Shown here in pieces: positions 51,962 to 61,698 of a DNA stretch of 64,000 nucleotides (its first letter is position 1; the number at the start of each line of letters is the position of its first letter). This DNA comes from SpSt-1165 sp964391725 (GTDB taxonomy: Bacteria > Chloroflexota > Anaerolineae > Anaerolineales > Anaerolineaceae). The notes below the pieces were generated by a model. That model was given only the letters and a program-made list of their open reading frames with translations. It had not been told where the DNA came from and did no database searches. The stretch is taken from contig CAYMNB010000007.1 in assembly GCA_964391725.1 (NCBI GenBank), forward strand, positions 18,944 through 82,943, given 5' to 3'. The position numbers and the translations under genes were made by a program.

Positions 51962-52729
51962 TTAATGCAAGCCTTTGGATTTGAGGAAGTTGTAAGAACT
52001 GGCGATTGCGCCGAAAGCATCGCCATGGGTGTCATCCTGTTCAACGATAGCATAATGGGCGCCTGATTGTTTGGAAGCGGCAATGATGTTGTTCCAATCA
52101 AGGTTGCCTTCACCGACCGGGGCGAGAGAGAGATCATTGTCTACAATCGAAAAGTCTTTAAAATGGATGGTTGGCATGCGCCCGGCGAATTTGTTGATAT
52201 AGCTGACGACTGCCCCGCCGCCGCGCTGCAGCCAGCACACATCCAGCTGGGCTTTCAGGTTATTGGGGTTGGAGTAGTCATAAATGGTTTCAAAGCCGAG
52301 TTTGCCGTCGTATTTCTGGAACTCGAAGCTGTGATTGTGGTAGGAAAGGGTGATGCCGTTGACGGCCAGTCGTGCCCCCAACGCATCCGACAACTGGGCA
52401 AATTTGAGGTAATCGCCGGATTCGCGCACCCAGGCGGGCGGCACCGGCATGGCGACCAGGTCAGCCCCCCAGGTTTTGAGCCTGTTCACGGTACCTTCAA
52501 AATCCGCGTCGAAGGCGTCCATTACAATATGGGCAGAGATGATTTTTAGTCCTTGCTCATCACAGATGGCTTTGGCTTCGGCATCGCTCAGGTCGGCTGG
52601 CAAACCAGCCAACTCGATGGCGGTATAACCGATCTCTGCGACTTTTTTCACACTGGCAATAAAATCTGCTTTGGTCTTGAGGTGTTCACGGATGGTGTAC
52701 ATTTGCAGGGCGATAATTAATTCTGACAT
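51962..52729 (-). CDS. Sugar phosphate isomerase/epimerase (paralogue)
   Basis: 255 residues from the ATG at 52729 (MSELIIALQMYTIREHLKTK); upstream in-frame codons are not conserved. It has the same TIM-barrel blocks as its neighbour: IGYTAIELAGLPADLS, ISAHIVMDAFDADFEG, LSYHNHSFEFQKYDGK, AQLDVCWLQRGGGAVV and TIHFKDFSIVDNDLSLAPVG. Equal length and shared blocks indicate a tandem duplication. The neighbouring Gfo/Idh/MocA oxidoreductase suggests a keto-sugar or inositol catabolic route. Confidence 0.82.
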   Translation of the reverse strand: MSELIIALQMYTIREHLKTKADFIASVKKVAEIGYTAIELAGLPADLSDAEAKAICDEQGLKIISAHIVMDAFDADFEGTVNRLKTWGADLVAMPVPPAWVRESGDYLKFAQLSDALGARLAVNGITLSYHNHSFEFQKYDGKLGFETIYDYSNPNNLKAQLDVCWLQRGGGAVVSYINKFAGRMPTIHFKDFSIVDNDLSLAPVGEGNLDWNNIIAASKQSGAHYAIVEQDDTHGDAFGAIASSYNFLKSKGLH

Positions 52730-52764
52730 GGTACTATTCCTTTTTTCTTGTTTACTCGTTTTGG

Positions 52765-53814
52765 TTAATCCCAGGCGGGGTTCCAATCGGGGGATAGGTT
52801 GCCGCGCCGAAGCGCTATTTTTTCCGCAGTGAGGGCCAGTTCCATGGCTTTGAAGCAATGTGCCTGTGGCATGGCGGTTTCTGTGCGGTTGATGATATCG
52901 TAAACCAGTTGACGGCCGTAGGGCAAGTCAACATTGTTACAATTTTCGTAGTGCATTCCTTCCTTGTTTACATAATAGAGATGATTGCCGCCGTTGTGGC
53001 GGGTGATATCGGTGTATTTGCGCAGTTCGATGTAGCCTTCGGTGCCAAGGATGAACAGGCGTCCGTCGCCCCAGTTGTCCAGGCCGTCAGGGGTGTACCA
53101 ATCCACACGTACATATCCGGTAACGCCGGTATCTGCGCGCAGGAGTACATCGCCGTAGTCTTCCAGTTCAGGGAATTGCGGGTGTTTGAAGTTGCCGACC
53201 TGTGATTGCAGGATCTTGGCATCCTTGGCGCCGGAGAAGAAAAGGAATTGCTCCATCTGGTGCGAGCCGATGTCGGTGAGGATGCCGCCATACCAGACGC
53301 GCTGGAAGTACCAATCCGGGCGTGAAGGCAGGTTGGTGCGGTGCGGCCCCAGGCCGATGGTTTCGATCACATCACCGACCGCACCGCTATGCACCAGTTC
53401 GCCGGCACGCACTGTGGCAGGCTGTTCCAAGTGCTCCGAGTAACAGATGCTATAAATTTGCCCTGTTTCTGCCTGCACTTTGCGGATTTCCGCCAGCATA
53501 CTGAGTGAAGTGACGCCGGGTTTGTCGCTCATGAAGTCTTTGCCATGCTGCATGACGCGCACGCCCAGCGGCGCACGGTCAGCATTAGCGGCGGCACTGA
53601 CAACGAGGTCGATGGTTTTATCTTCAAGGATCTCGGCTTCCGATTGGGCGATTTTTACATCGGGATATTTATCGATGTAGGGGGGCAGCAATTCTTTCTC
53701 GGGTGAAAAAACACTGACCAGTTCAGCGCCAGCGCGCAGCATGAGGTCCGTCTGCCCGTAGATATGACCATGGTTAATGCCGATGACGGCAAAGCGAACG
53801 GTTTTGTCAGTCAT
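52765..53814 (-). CDS. Gfo/Idh/MocA family oxidoreductase
   Basis: 349 residues from the ATG at 53814, which overlaps the upstream stop by one base (TGATG). The N-terminal Rossmann domain RFAVIGINHGHIYGQTDLML lacks the usual GxGxxG (it reads GINHGH, as in some family members). HGKDFMSDKPGVTSL holds the conserved K-P of the dinucleotide site, and GGILTDIGSHQMEQFLFF holds the catalytic Asp/His region. It oxidises or reduces a sugar or cyclitol. The isomerase/epimerase 35 bases downstream probably belongs to the same pathway. Confidence 0.85.
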   Translation of the reverse strand: MTDKTVRFAVIGINHGHIYGQTDLMLRAGAELVSVFSPEKELLPPYIDKYPDVKIAQSEAEILEDKTIDLVVSAAANADRAPLGVRVMQHGKDFMSDKPGVTSLSMLAEIRKVQAETGQIYSICYSEHLEQPATVRAGELVHSGAVGDVIETIGLGPHRTNLPSRPDWYFQRVWYGGILTDIGSHQMEQFLFFSGAKDAKILQSQVGNFKHPQFPELEDYGDVLLRADTGVTGYVRVDWYTPDGLDNWGDGRLFILGTEGYIELRKYTDITRHNGGNHLYYVNKEGMHYENCNNVDLPYGRQLVYDIINRTETAMPQAHCFKAMELALTAEKIALRRGNLSPDWNPAWD

Positions 53815-54998
53815 CACTCCTCCTGTTTGTCTGTCGGCAATTGTTTCAGAAACCGCTCCATACGGTTCATGGCTTCGGTTATTTTCTCCATGCTGGCGGC
53901 ATAACAGATGCGCAAAAAGCCTTCACCACCTTCACCAAAGGCGGAACCCGGCACAATGGCGACCTTTTCCGCCTGTAAGAACTGCTCCGCAAATTCCAGC
54001 GAGGTCAACCCGGTGTGGGCGATGCTTGGGAAAATGTAGAAGGCACCGCGCGGCTTTGACACTGGCAGGCCCATGGCGGTCAGGCGCTGGTAGATGTAGT
54101 CGCGGCGCCGCTGGTATTCTTCGGTCATTTCCCGCACATATTCCTGCCCGATGCGCAGTGCCTGGATGGAGGCGTCCTGCGCGGTGGTGTTGACGCACAT
54201 GATCAGGTATTGATGGATGGCGAGCATTTTCTGCACCAACGGTGCCGGCCCGCAGATATAGCCGATGCGCCAGCCGGTCATGGCGTAGTTCTTCGAAAAA
54301 CCCCCCAGCAAAACCGTGCGATCCCAGGCACCCGGCAGGGCAGGCACACATACATGCTCACCGTCATAGACAATCTGGTCATACATTTCGTCCGATAAGA
54401 TGATCAGGTCGTGTTCTTCTGCCAGGCGGACAATTTCCTGCATTGTTTCTTTCGAGGCGACTGCCCCGGTGGGGTTGCAGGGGAAGCCCAGCAAGATGGC
54501 TTTGGTTTTTGGCGTGATGGCGGCTGCCACGGCTTGCAGGTCAAGGTCGAAGTCATTTTCCAGTTTACAGGGCACTTCAATGACGGTCCCGCCTGATAGG
54601 AACGCATCACCCTGGTAACTGACAAAGCAGGGGGTGGGGATGATGATTTCGTCACCGGGGTTAAGCAGGGCTTGCATTGCCAGGTAGAGGCCTTCTGAAC
54701 CGCCTACGGTCAGGAAAATTTCCTTCAGCGGGTCGTATTGCACGCCGTACAGTTTCTCCAGATGAATGGCAATTGCTTCGCGCAGTTCAGGCCGGCCGGC
54801 GTTACCGGTATAATGTGTTTGTTTGTTGTGCAATGACTCAATGCCCGCCTGGATGATGGGCAGGGGGGTGTCAAAATCAGGTTCTCCCACGCTTAAGGAG
54901 AGGACATCATCCATCTGGGCAGCGAGATCAAAAAAGCGGCGGATACCGGAAGGCTGCAACCCCAAAACGCGATCTGACAGGTACTTCTCGTAGTGCAT
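53814..54998 (-). CDS. PLP-dependent class I/II aminotransferase
   Basis: 394 residues from the ATG at 54998, with AAGGAG upstream. DVLSLSVGEPDFDTPLPI, YTGNAGRPELREAIA and LLGFPCNPTGAVASK (Asn for PLP) are followed by ILSDEMYDQIVYDG (Asp, Tyr), the Schiff-base Lys in LLGGFSKNYAMTGWRIGY and the carboxylate-binding Arg in GFLRICYAAS. Similar to PatA/AspC-type enzymes acting on aspartate or aromatic substrates. It is coupled to the downstream oxidoreductase gene by a one-base overlap. Confidence 0.88.
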   Translation of the reverse strand: MHYEKYLSDRVLGLQPSGIRRFFDLAAQMDDVLSLSVGEPDFDTPLPIIQAGIESLHNKQTHYTGNAGRPELREAIAIHLEKLYGVQYDPLKEIFLTVGGSEGLYLAMQALLNPGDEIIIPTPCFVSYQGDAFLSGGTVIEVPCKLENDFDLDLQAVAAAITPKTKAILLGFPCNPTGAVASKETMQEIVRLAEEHDLIILSDEMYDQIVYDGEHVCVPALPGAWDRTVLLGGFSKNYAMTGWRIGYICGPAPLVQKMLAIHQYLIMCVNTTAQDASIQALRIGQEYVREMTEEYQRRRDYIYQRLTAMGLPVSKPRGAFYIFPSIAHTGLTSLEFAEQFLQAEKVAIVPGSAFGEGGEGFLRICYAASMEKITEAMNRMERFLKQLPTDKQEE

Positions 54999-55026
54999 GC
55001 TAACTCCTTCAACCATTGTGTATGTT

Positions 55027-55044
55027 GATTATAGTTGATATTGG
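55027..55044 (-). promoter_or_regulatory. TATAAT-containing 18-base element shared with 63340-63357
   Basis: On the minus strand it reads CCAATATCAACTATAATC and lies about 30 bases before the aminotransferase ATG. The identical 18 bases occur just before the gamma-glutamyltransferase ATG (63333). It contains a consensus -10 TATAAT but no clear -35 in either place. It may be a shared promoter motif or a chance match extended by AT-richness. Confidence 0.4.
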
Positions 55045-55075
55045 TGGGGGTGTATGACGAATGAAAAAGCGAATA

Positions 55076-56386
55076 CTAAGGCCTGTCAGCAAACACTTCG
55101 ATGAGCCAATCGTCTTCGCCTTCGTCGTAGAACAGGGTGAATTGACGGTCATCCTTGGTGCGTACGCGGAAACCACGTCCGAATTGGGTGCGCCAACGGC
55201 TGAGGATGGCATCAATTTCGAGGCGTTTACCACCCCATTCAAACGCAACTGGCCGTTCGGCATAGGTGGCTGATGAATGGCAGGTGACGATGGCTTTTTT
55301 ATTGGTTTCTCCAGGGCTTTCAATGGTCAGAGAGGCATCGTCTCCCAAATTCAATTGGCGGCAGCAGGTGCGTGTGTCGATCACGGTCACATCATCGCCG
55401 ATCAGTGAATTTTTCATGCGCACTTGTTCGATTTGGCATTTGCTGCCGATGATGCTGTCTGAGATTTCGGCATCATCAATGAAGGTATTGTCCGCGATGC
55501 TGACGTTGGGCCCGATGATTGAATTTTTGATTTGCACGCCGTCTCCAATGGCGACCGGCGGATTGATAATGACATGATGTTCAAATCGCCGGGTGAATTC
55601 AGCTTGACGGTCCTGCCAGAATTTCTCCAAAATATATTGATTGGTCGCGATCATGGCATCCGGCCGGCCGGTATCGTGCATGGCAGGCGCCTGGATGACG
55701 CGCATTTTAAGATTGTCTTCCTCGATCATGATGTTGATGGCTGGCACGACATAGTATTCGCGGGTCAGGCGGTCTTTGGGGTCGTTGGGATCTTTCTTAA
55801 TCCCGCGTTCCATCTGGCGGTCAATGGCGGATATGAACTGCTCACCGGACGGAAAATAATAAGCACCCACCATGGCGAGATTGCCGATGTATTTCTGCGG
55901 TTTCTCCACAATGTGATCGATCCAATGTTCATCATTGATGTGGGCGATGCCGTAATGCTGCGGTTCATTGACATGCACCCCCCAGGCAACCGCGGTGTCA
56001 GGATCATTCACCAGGCTGGTGAACTCGGTGTCGATCAACGTGTCAGGGAATGACATGATCATAGGGCCGGCGAGATGTTCCTGGCAGAGCTTAATCGCGC
56101 CTGATTGCCCATTCATCTCGGTCTGAAAAACATAGCTGACCTGCAGATCGGGAAAATGGCGCTGCATGTGGCGGCTAATCTGCTGGTGGTGATCCTGGCT
56201 GGAGATGATAAAGACATACTTGACCTGCTCAAACAGCTCATGCAGCGGGGCAAATTGCTTCATGACATAATCGAGGGTAGTCGCGCCAGCCAGCCGGCAC
56301 AATTGTTTGGGTTTGTTCCAGGTATGGGGCCGCATGCGGGTGCCCCAGCCTGCCATTGGTAACGCAATTACAAGTGATTTCTGCAT
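55076..56386 (-). CDS. Sugar nucleotidyltransferase with left-handed-helix-like C-terminal region
   Basis: 436 residues. The N-terminal Rossmann-like domain starts VIALPMAGWGTRMRPHTWNK (GxGTRxxP-type signature, with the final K of K-P-K) and continues IMSFPDTLIDTEFTSLV, HIVEKPQKYIGNLAMVGAYY and IQAPAMHDTGRPDAMIATNQ. Residues about 285-360 have hexapeptide-like repeats (IKNSIIGPNVSIADNTFIDD). The type resembles glucose-1-phosphate thymidylyl-/uridylyltransferases. It makes an NDP-sugar, perhaps for the envelope glycans implied by the LCP and GT genes. Confidence 0.85.
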   Translation of the reverse strand: MQKSLVIALPMAGWGTRMRPHTWNKPKQLCRLAGATTLDYVMKQFAPLHELFEQVKYVFIISSQDHHQQISRHMQRHFPDLQVSYVFQTEMNGQSGAIKLCQEHLAGPMIMSFPDTLIDTEFTSLVNDPDTAVAWGVHVNEPQHYGIAHINDEHWIDHIVEKPQKYIGNLAMVGAYYFPSGEQFISAIDRQMERGIKKDPNDPKDRLTREYYVVPAINIMIEEDNLKMRVIQAPAMHDTGRPDAMIATNQYILEKFWQDRQAEFTRRFEHHVIINPPVAIGDGVQIKNSIIGPNVSIADNTFIDDAEISDSIIGSKCQIEQVRMKNSLIGDDVTVIDTRTCCRQLNLGDDASLTIESPGETNKKAIVTCHSSATYAERPVAFEWGGKRLEIDAILSRWRTQFGRGFRVRTKDDRQFTLFYDEGEDDWLIEVFADRP

Positions 56387-56487
56387 TTTCTGTACTCCCT
56401 TGCGTAAAGTGTCTTCCTGTAAGGTGACAGTTGTGTTTTTATTTACCTTGATTGTAACATTGAACAGAGCAGCCTGCTTTTCTCAAG

Positions 56488-57435
56488 TCAATCCGGGTAT
56501 CTGGCAGAAGACGCCGTCCAAAAACGGGTGCCAAAGCGGTCGATCACCTGTACCTGACGGTTTTCCTTAAGCCTGGTCAGGGTGGCCTGCAATGTTTCAG
56601 GAGATATTTCGCGCAATGTATCGAGCAATTCAATTTCTTTCATGGGATGACGGGTGATGATGGCGAGGACTGCCTCCGCCGGGCTGGCGTAGGCGGTCAG
56701 GTCGAATGATCCGAGCGCTGGATGGATGACCCGCGATTTCTCTCCCAGGATGGCGGACGCACGCAGCAGTCCTTCTTCATCAGCAGGCTGCACCCAGGGT
56801 TCTGCCGGGGGACGGGTGGGTTGCAGCAGGTGAATCTCGTCTGGATCTAACGCCTTGAAGTACTCAGCAAGTTCACGCAGGGCTTCTTCGGTGTCGTTCA
56901 TACCTTCGATCAACATTACTTCAACCCAGAATTTTCCACGATATGTCTGACGGAAAGCAAGCAACCCTTGCTTCAGGCGGTCAAAGGTGATTTCAGGATG
57001 CGGGCGGTTAATTTGGCGGTAGAGGGCGGCGCTGCCGGCATCAAAACTGGGCATGACGGCATCAGCAGCCATCAATTCCTGACGGACCTCTGGTAGATAG
57101 AGCAGGGAGCCGTTGGTGATGACAGCGATGGGTATTTTTGTTATTGATTGCAAGGAAGAGATCAGGTTGCCAACACCGGCATACAGCATGGTTTCGCCGG
57201 AACCCACCAACGTGATCCAATCAAGCGGGGTTTGGGGGTGTGATTGCAGCCACTGCTGGACTTCATTTGTGATGTCTTCGACAGGATAAAAAAGGTGACG
57301 CTGGTTGATCATCGGGGTGGTTCTTCCCAGTTGGCAATAGATGCAATTCCAGTTACAGGTTTTGGAGGGAACCGGATCGATCCCCAGCGACTGACCGAGA
57401 CGGCGAGAGGGTACCGGACCGAATAATTGTGACAT
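56488..57435 (-). CDS. Radical SAM protein
   Basis: 315 residues from the ATG at 57435, with AAGGAGG upstream. The iron-sulfur motif C-x3-C-x2-C is in SKTCNWNCIYCQLGR. The SAM barrel includes LDWITLVGSGETMLYAG, IPIAVITNGSLLYLPEVRQE and VEVMLIEGMNDTEEALREL. A C-terminal 90-residue domain resembling a winged helix follows (LDTLREISPETLQATLTRLK). This matches a widespread uncharacterised radical SAM subgroup. It has no partner gene that suggests a substrate. Confidence 0.85.
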   Translation of the reverse strand: MSQLFGPVPSRRLGQSLGIDPVPSKTCNWNCIYCQLGRTTPMINQRHLFYPVEDITNEVQQWLQSHPQTPLDWITLVGSGETMLYAGVGNLISSLQSITKIPIAVITNGSLLYLPEVRQELMAADAVMPSFDAGSAALYRQINRPHPEITFDRLKQGLLAFRQTYRGKFWVEVMLIEGMNDTEEALRELAEYFKALDPDEIHLLQPTRPPAEPWVQPADEEGLLRASAILGEKSRVIHPALGSFDLTAYASPAEAVLAIITRHPMKEIELLDTLREISPETLQATLTRLKENRQVQVIDRFGTRFWTASSARYPD

Positions 57436-57569
57436 TTGAAACCTCCTTAGTTGCACAGGCTTTTGCCTGAAAAACCAGATTGATTATTGGTGTCAAAAAC
57501 CGTATGCTTATTACGAGTATAACAACATTTGTGCAGCGGATCATTGCTACCCATCAAGGAGCAGGAGAG

Positions 57570-58693
57570 ATGACGAATCAAGCGACGATACAGGTGCTAT
57601 GGGAATCACGAGAAGTAGGGCTGCGATTGAAGTTGCTGGCGTATGGTCTGATGGCTGAGAGCGTGCCGGCAGATAAGGCGTTATTACAGCAGGAGCTTAT
57701 GCACTCGGAGAGGGTGACGTCATTGGTAGAAAAGGTTGAGGTTGCCGGTGAACGCAAAGATGGTTCCTACGACAAGTGGTTTGGGGGACATTGGGTGATG
57801 GCTGTGCTGGCGGATTTTCCCTACCCGCCTGGCGACCCGCGCTTGCTGCCACTGCGAGACCAACAGCTGGATTGGCTGTTCGGCAGCCGTCACCAGACTA
57901 TGATTCGCAAACGCATGGTGGATGGGCGCCAACGCCGCTGCACTTCGCAGGAAGGAAATGCCCTGTTCTCCCATCTGCGTCTCGGTATCGCCAATGAACG
58001 GGTGCATGATCTGGCGCAAGAATTGGTGGGCTGGCAATGGCCGGATGGCGGTTGGAATTGTGACATGAGCCCGGACGCGCATGTATCATCTTTCCATGAA
58101 ACCTTGATCCCGCTCAGGGGTTTGATCGANNNNNNNNNNNNNNNNNNNNNNNNNNNNNNNNNNNNNNNNNNNNNNNNNNNNNNNNNNNNNNNNNNNNNNN
58201 NNNNNNNNNNNNNNNNNNNNNNNNNNNNNACGCGCATGTATCATCTTTCCATGAAACCTTGATCCCGCTCAGGGGTTTGATCGAGTATCAACGTCATTTT
58301 CCCGACAGCATGGTGCAGGCATGTATTGATCGGGCGAAAGAAGTGTTCCTTAAGCGTGAACTGCACCTGCGCTTGAGCAATGGCGTGGTGATGGACGAGA
58401 ATTTTCTGCTGCTCAGTTATCCTTCGTACTGGCATTATGATATTCTGTCCGGGTTGAAAGTCATGGCACAAGGCGGCTGGTTGGATGATCCCCGCTGCCA
58501 GAAAGCGCTTGCCATTCTCAAACAAAAACAACTGCCAGAGGGCGGATTTCCAGCAGAAAAACGCTACTATCACTTAAACCCAAACAAGTCCGGTTATTCA
58601 CCGGTGGATTGGGGCGGGGTCAGCAAACGCAAGATGAATCCGTGGGTTACGGTTGAAGCTCTGGGGGTACTGAAAGCGGCTTGCTGTCTTTGA
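57570..58693 (+). CDS. Alpha-toroid (prenyltransferase/squalene-cyclase-fold) protein, interrupted by an assembly gap
   Basis: It starts MTNQATIQVLWESREVGLRL with GGAG upstream. Removing the N run and one repeat copy gives 322 residues. Repeats such as GWQWPDGGWNCDMSPDAHVS and ILKQKQLPEGGFPAEKRYYH are the QW-like/GGF motifs of alpha-alpha toroids. Neither the DxDD motif of squalene-hopene cyclases nor prenyltransferase zinc ligands are evident, so it is probably not a terpene cyclase. Function unknown. Its last 47 bases overlap the convergent hydrolase gene. Confidence 0.6.
58075..58284. other. Assembly gap flanked by 55-base direct repeats
   Basis: 100 N at 58130-58229 with identical 55-base flanks (58075-58129 and 58230-58284, beginning ACGCGCATGTATCATCTTTC). 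Dropping 155 bases restores one open frame for the toroid-fold gene. Confidence 0.95.
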
Positions 58694-59504
58694 GTTTAGC
58701 CTTCAACAGAAAGGCGTGCAGGATCTGGTTGAAATATTCGGGAGTTTCCATATTGATCATGTGACCGGTGGAATTGACACGCATGATATCAATGTTGCGC
58801 TGGCCTTTGAGTTTTTCAAGACAGGGGTCTAACGCAACGTTGATGCGATCATCGCCTTCAGAACGCATGATCAGCACCGGAATTTTTCGATTCTTCTTCA
58901 AAACATCCAGGTAATCATAGCGCGAGATGCTTTTCAGGATGTGACGCAAAGTTTGCCCGTCAGTCATTTTTAACATCTCACAATAGATGCGTTGGGTGGT
59001 TTCATGGTGGGTGATCATCTGGCTGACGATGCGCTCCTGATGCGAAAGGCCCATCAGGTTGTAAGTGAAATTGCGCAGCCGTTGCGGCAGGGAGAAGGAG
59101 CACTGGCAGGGCGATACGCCGCACAGCGACAGCGACAACAAAGACGCAGGCTGCTGCCGCAGAATTTCCAGGCCGATCAATCCGCCGAAGCCATGACCGA
59201 CAAAATGAAATTCTTCAATCGACACATGTTGGGTAAGTTCAAGAATATCCTGGGCGAAGCGTTGCAGGGTCAGACTATCTGCCGTGATGTTGGAAGGTGA
59301 GCCAGAGTTGCCATGTCCGCGCAGGGTAGGCGTGACCATGCAATAATCATCGGCAAAAGATTGCTGGGCAGCAAACTGGTCATGATTGGCACCGACCCCA
59401 TGGCAGAAGAAGATGGCGGGCGAGCCTTCGGCGCACTTTTGTCCGATCTGGTATTGGATGGTTACGTTATCTGAGGTTTGCAGCGTGGCAACACGAAAAC
59501 TCAT
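58647..59504 (-). CDS. Alpha/beta-hydrolase-fold protein lacking the nucleophile serine
   Basis: 285 residues. Family blocks AIFFCHGVGANHDQFAAQQS, MVTPTLRGHGNSGSPSNITA, LIMRSEGDDRINVAL (acid Asp) and MRVNSTGHMINMETPEYFNQ (catalytic His) are intact. The nucleophile elbow, however, reads VGHGFGGLIG, with Gly105 where Ser is expected. The codon is GGC rather than AGC. The protein may be a non-hydrolytic member (binding protein or lyase), or the codon may be an error. Its 3' end overlaps the convergent toroid gene by 47 bases. Confidence 0.8.
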   Translation of the reverse strand: MSFRVATLQTSDNVTIQYQIGQKCAEGSPAIFFCHGVGANHDQFAAQQSFADDYCMVTPTLRGHGNSGSPSNITADSLTLQRFAQDILELTQHVSIEEFHFVGHGFGGLIGLEILRQQPASLLSLSLCGVSPCQCSFSLPQRLRNFTYNLMGLSHQERIVSQMITHHETTQRIYCEMLKMTDGQTLRHILKSISRYDYLDVLKKNRKIPVLIMRSEGDDRINVALDPCLEKLKGQRNIDIMRVNSTGHMINMETPEYFNQILHAFLLKAKLKDSKPLSVPPELQP

Positions 59505-59678
59505 GCGTCTCTTCTCTACACTTGGTTGGAATCAAGGGTTATGCCCCGCTTTGGTGACGAGTGCCTAACACCTTAATTATAGTGACAAAGACAGTCCGTT
59601 TCCGTGAATGTTTCTTAATCTAAGTGGGTAATCAGGTTAGGGGTTGTTTAGGGGTTCGTGAATTCTGTCACAAGTCCA

Positions 59679-61690
59679 TCATTCAAGCGAAGCTTTGAGG
59701 TTGTGGGCGATTTCCTGGGTGATGCCGCTGACCTGCATCAGTTCTTCATCGGACGCACTGCGGATGGCATCAATGGAGCCGAATTTTTGAAGCAGTGCTT
59801 TGCGCCGCACCGGCCCGATACCGGGAACGGTGTCCAGGCGCGAGGCAATGCCCTGTTTGCTGCGCGTCTGGCGGTGGGCGCTGATGGCGAAACGGTGGGC
59901 TTCATCACGGATGCGCTGCATGAGGAATAATCCTTGTGAATTTCGCGGCAGCAAGATCGAGTGTTTGCGGTTGGGCAGAAAAATTTCTTCCTGTTGCTTC
60001 GCCAGGCCTGCCAGGGCGATCTTGTTAGTGAGGCCGAATTGTTCCAGTACTGCGATGGCGCGGCTGAGCTGTCCTTTGCCGCCGTCCACGATCAGTAAGT
60101 CAGGCAGCATGGCAAAGGCGGCATCGGCAGGTTTGCCTTCACCAAGTTGCTCCTGAGCCGCCTGCCAGTGTTTGAAGCGGCGTGTGAGCACCTCTTCCAT
60201 GGCGGCAAAATCATCTGGTCCGGCTACATTTCTGATGTTGAAGCGGCGGTAGAGTTTTTTGGAGGGCGTTCCCTNNNNNNNNNNNNNNNNNNNNNNNNNN
60301 NNNNNNNNNNNNNNNNNNNNNNNNNNNNNNNNNNNNNNNNNNNNNNNNNNNNNNNNNNNNNNNNNNNNNNNNNNCCGGCTACATTTCTGATGTTGAAGCG
60401 GCGGTAGAGTTTTTTGGAGGGCGTTCCCTGCTCAAAGACCACCATCGAACCCACCATGGCTACTCCCTGGGTATGCGATATGTCGTAACATTCCATGCGG
60501 TTGGGAACATCGGACAGGGCAAGGGCTTCCTGCAGGTCGCTCAGCGAGATCTGCTGGCGGTTGGTGTCATTCGCCCATTGGGTTTTCAAAGCACGCAGGG
60601 TGTCGGTGGCGTTTTCTGCAGCCATTGCCAGCAGTTCTTTCTCGGCGGTGCTGCGCGGCAGTTCCAACGTCACCTTTTCGCAATTGCGCTTGGAACGCAG
60701 CCATTGCTCGATGATCTGCGATTCTTCCACCGCCTGCGGCAGGATGACTTCCTGCGGTACATTGGCGGCTTGTTCGTAATATTGCTTGATGAACTCCTCA
60801 ATGATCTCGGGGTCCTCTTCGTTCTCGGTGCCTTCGAGGATGAAATATTCGCGCCCGATCAGGCGGCCGGAGCGGATGAAGAAGATTTGCACACAGGCTT
60901 CGTTTTCTTCACGCGCCATGGCGATGATGTCGGAATTCATGGTGGAGACCGAGATGATCTTCTGGCGTTCAATGATGCGTTCGATGGCGGTCAGTTTGTC
61001 CCGTATGGCGGCGGCACGTTCAAACTGCAGCGCTTCTGCTGCCTGTTCCATCTGCGCTGTCAAAGCTGTAACGATCTCCTCAGTATCACCATCGAGGAAC
61101 TTGCCCAATTCGGCAATCGATTGGCGGTAGTCTTCACGGCTGATGGCGCCGATGCAGGGTGCGGTGCACAGTTTGATGTCGTAATACAGGCAGGCGCGTG
61201 TATCGGTGCCGGTGATGTCACGGTCACAGGTCAGGTAGGGGAAGATGCGCCGCAGGGTGTCCAGGGTTTGATGCACCGCCCAGGAGCTGGTGTAAGGGCC
61301 GTAATACAATCCGCCGTCTTTGAGCATCTGGCGGGTGATGGTCACTTTGGGGTAGTCCATCTGCCAGTGGATTTTGATGTAAGGATAGCGTTTGTCGTCT
61401 TTGAGGCGGATGTTGAAATGCGGCCGGTACTTCTTGATCAGGTTCATCTCAAGGATGAGGGCTTCTAACTCAGACCCGACCACGATCCATTCGATGTTGT
61501 CGATGTGGCGCACCAGTTGCTGGGTTTTGGGCTCCTGCTGGCTGTCATGGAAGTAAGAGCGCACGCGGTGTTTGAGCACCTTGGCTTTGCCAACATAAAT
61601 GACCTTGCCCTTGTTGTCCTTCATGATGTAACACCCCGGCTTTTCGGGCAGGGTGTCGAGGATGGCTTGCAGATGGTCAGGCGTGTTCAT
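59679..61690 (-). CDS. uvrC: Excinuclease ABC subunit C (interrupted by an assembly gap)
   Basis: It starts MNTPDHLQAILDTLPEKPGC at 61690. The GIY-YIG nuclease (KPGCYIMKDNKGKVIYVGKA) is followed by the UVR domain (MEQAAEALQFERAAAIRDKL), the RNase H-like domain (MECYDISHTQGVAMVGSMVV and LLIVDGGKGQLSRAIAVL) and C-terminal helix-hairpin-helix motifs (LDTVPGIGPVRRKALLQKFG). After removing 155 bases at the gap the product is 618 residues, close to the usual 600-630, and RRFNIRNVAGPDDFAAMEEV reads through. It makes both incisions in nucleotide excision repair. Confidence 0.95.
60220..60429. other. Assembly gap flanked by 55-base direct repeats
   Basis: 100 N at 60275-60374 with identical 55-base flanks (60220-60274 and 60375-60429, beginning CCGGCTACATTTCTGATGTT). 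UvrC provides an independent check that the correct sequence has only one copy and no N. Confidence 0.96.
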
Positions 61691-61698
61691 ACTACCCA

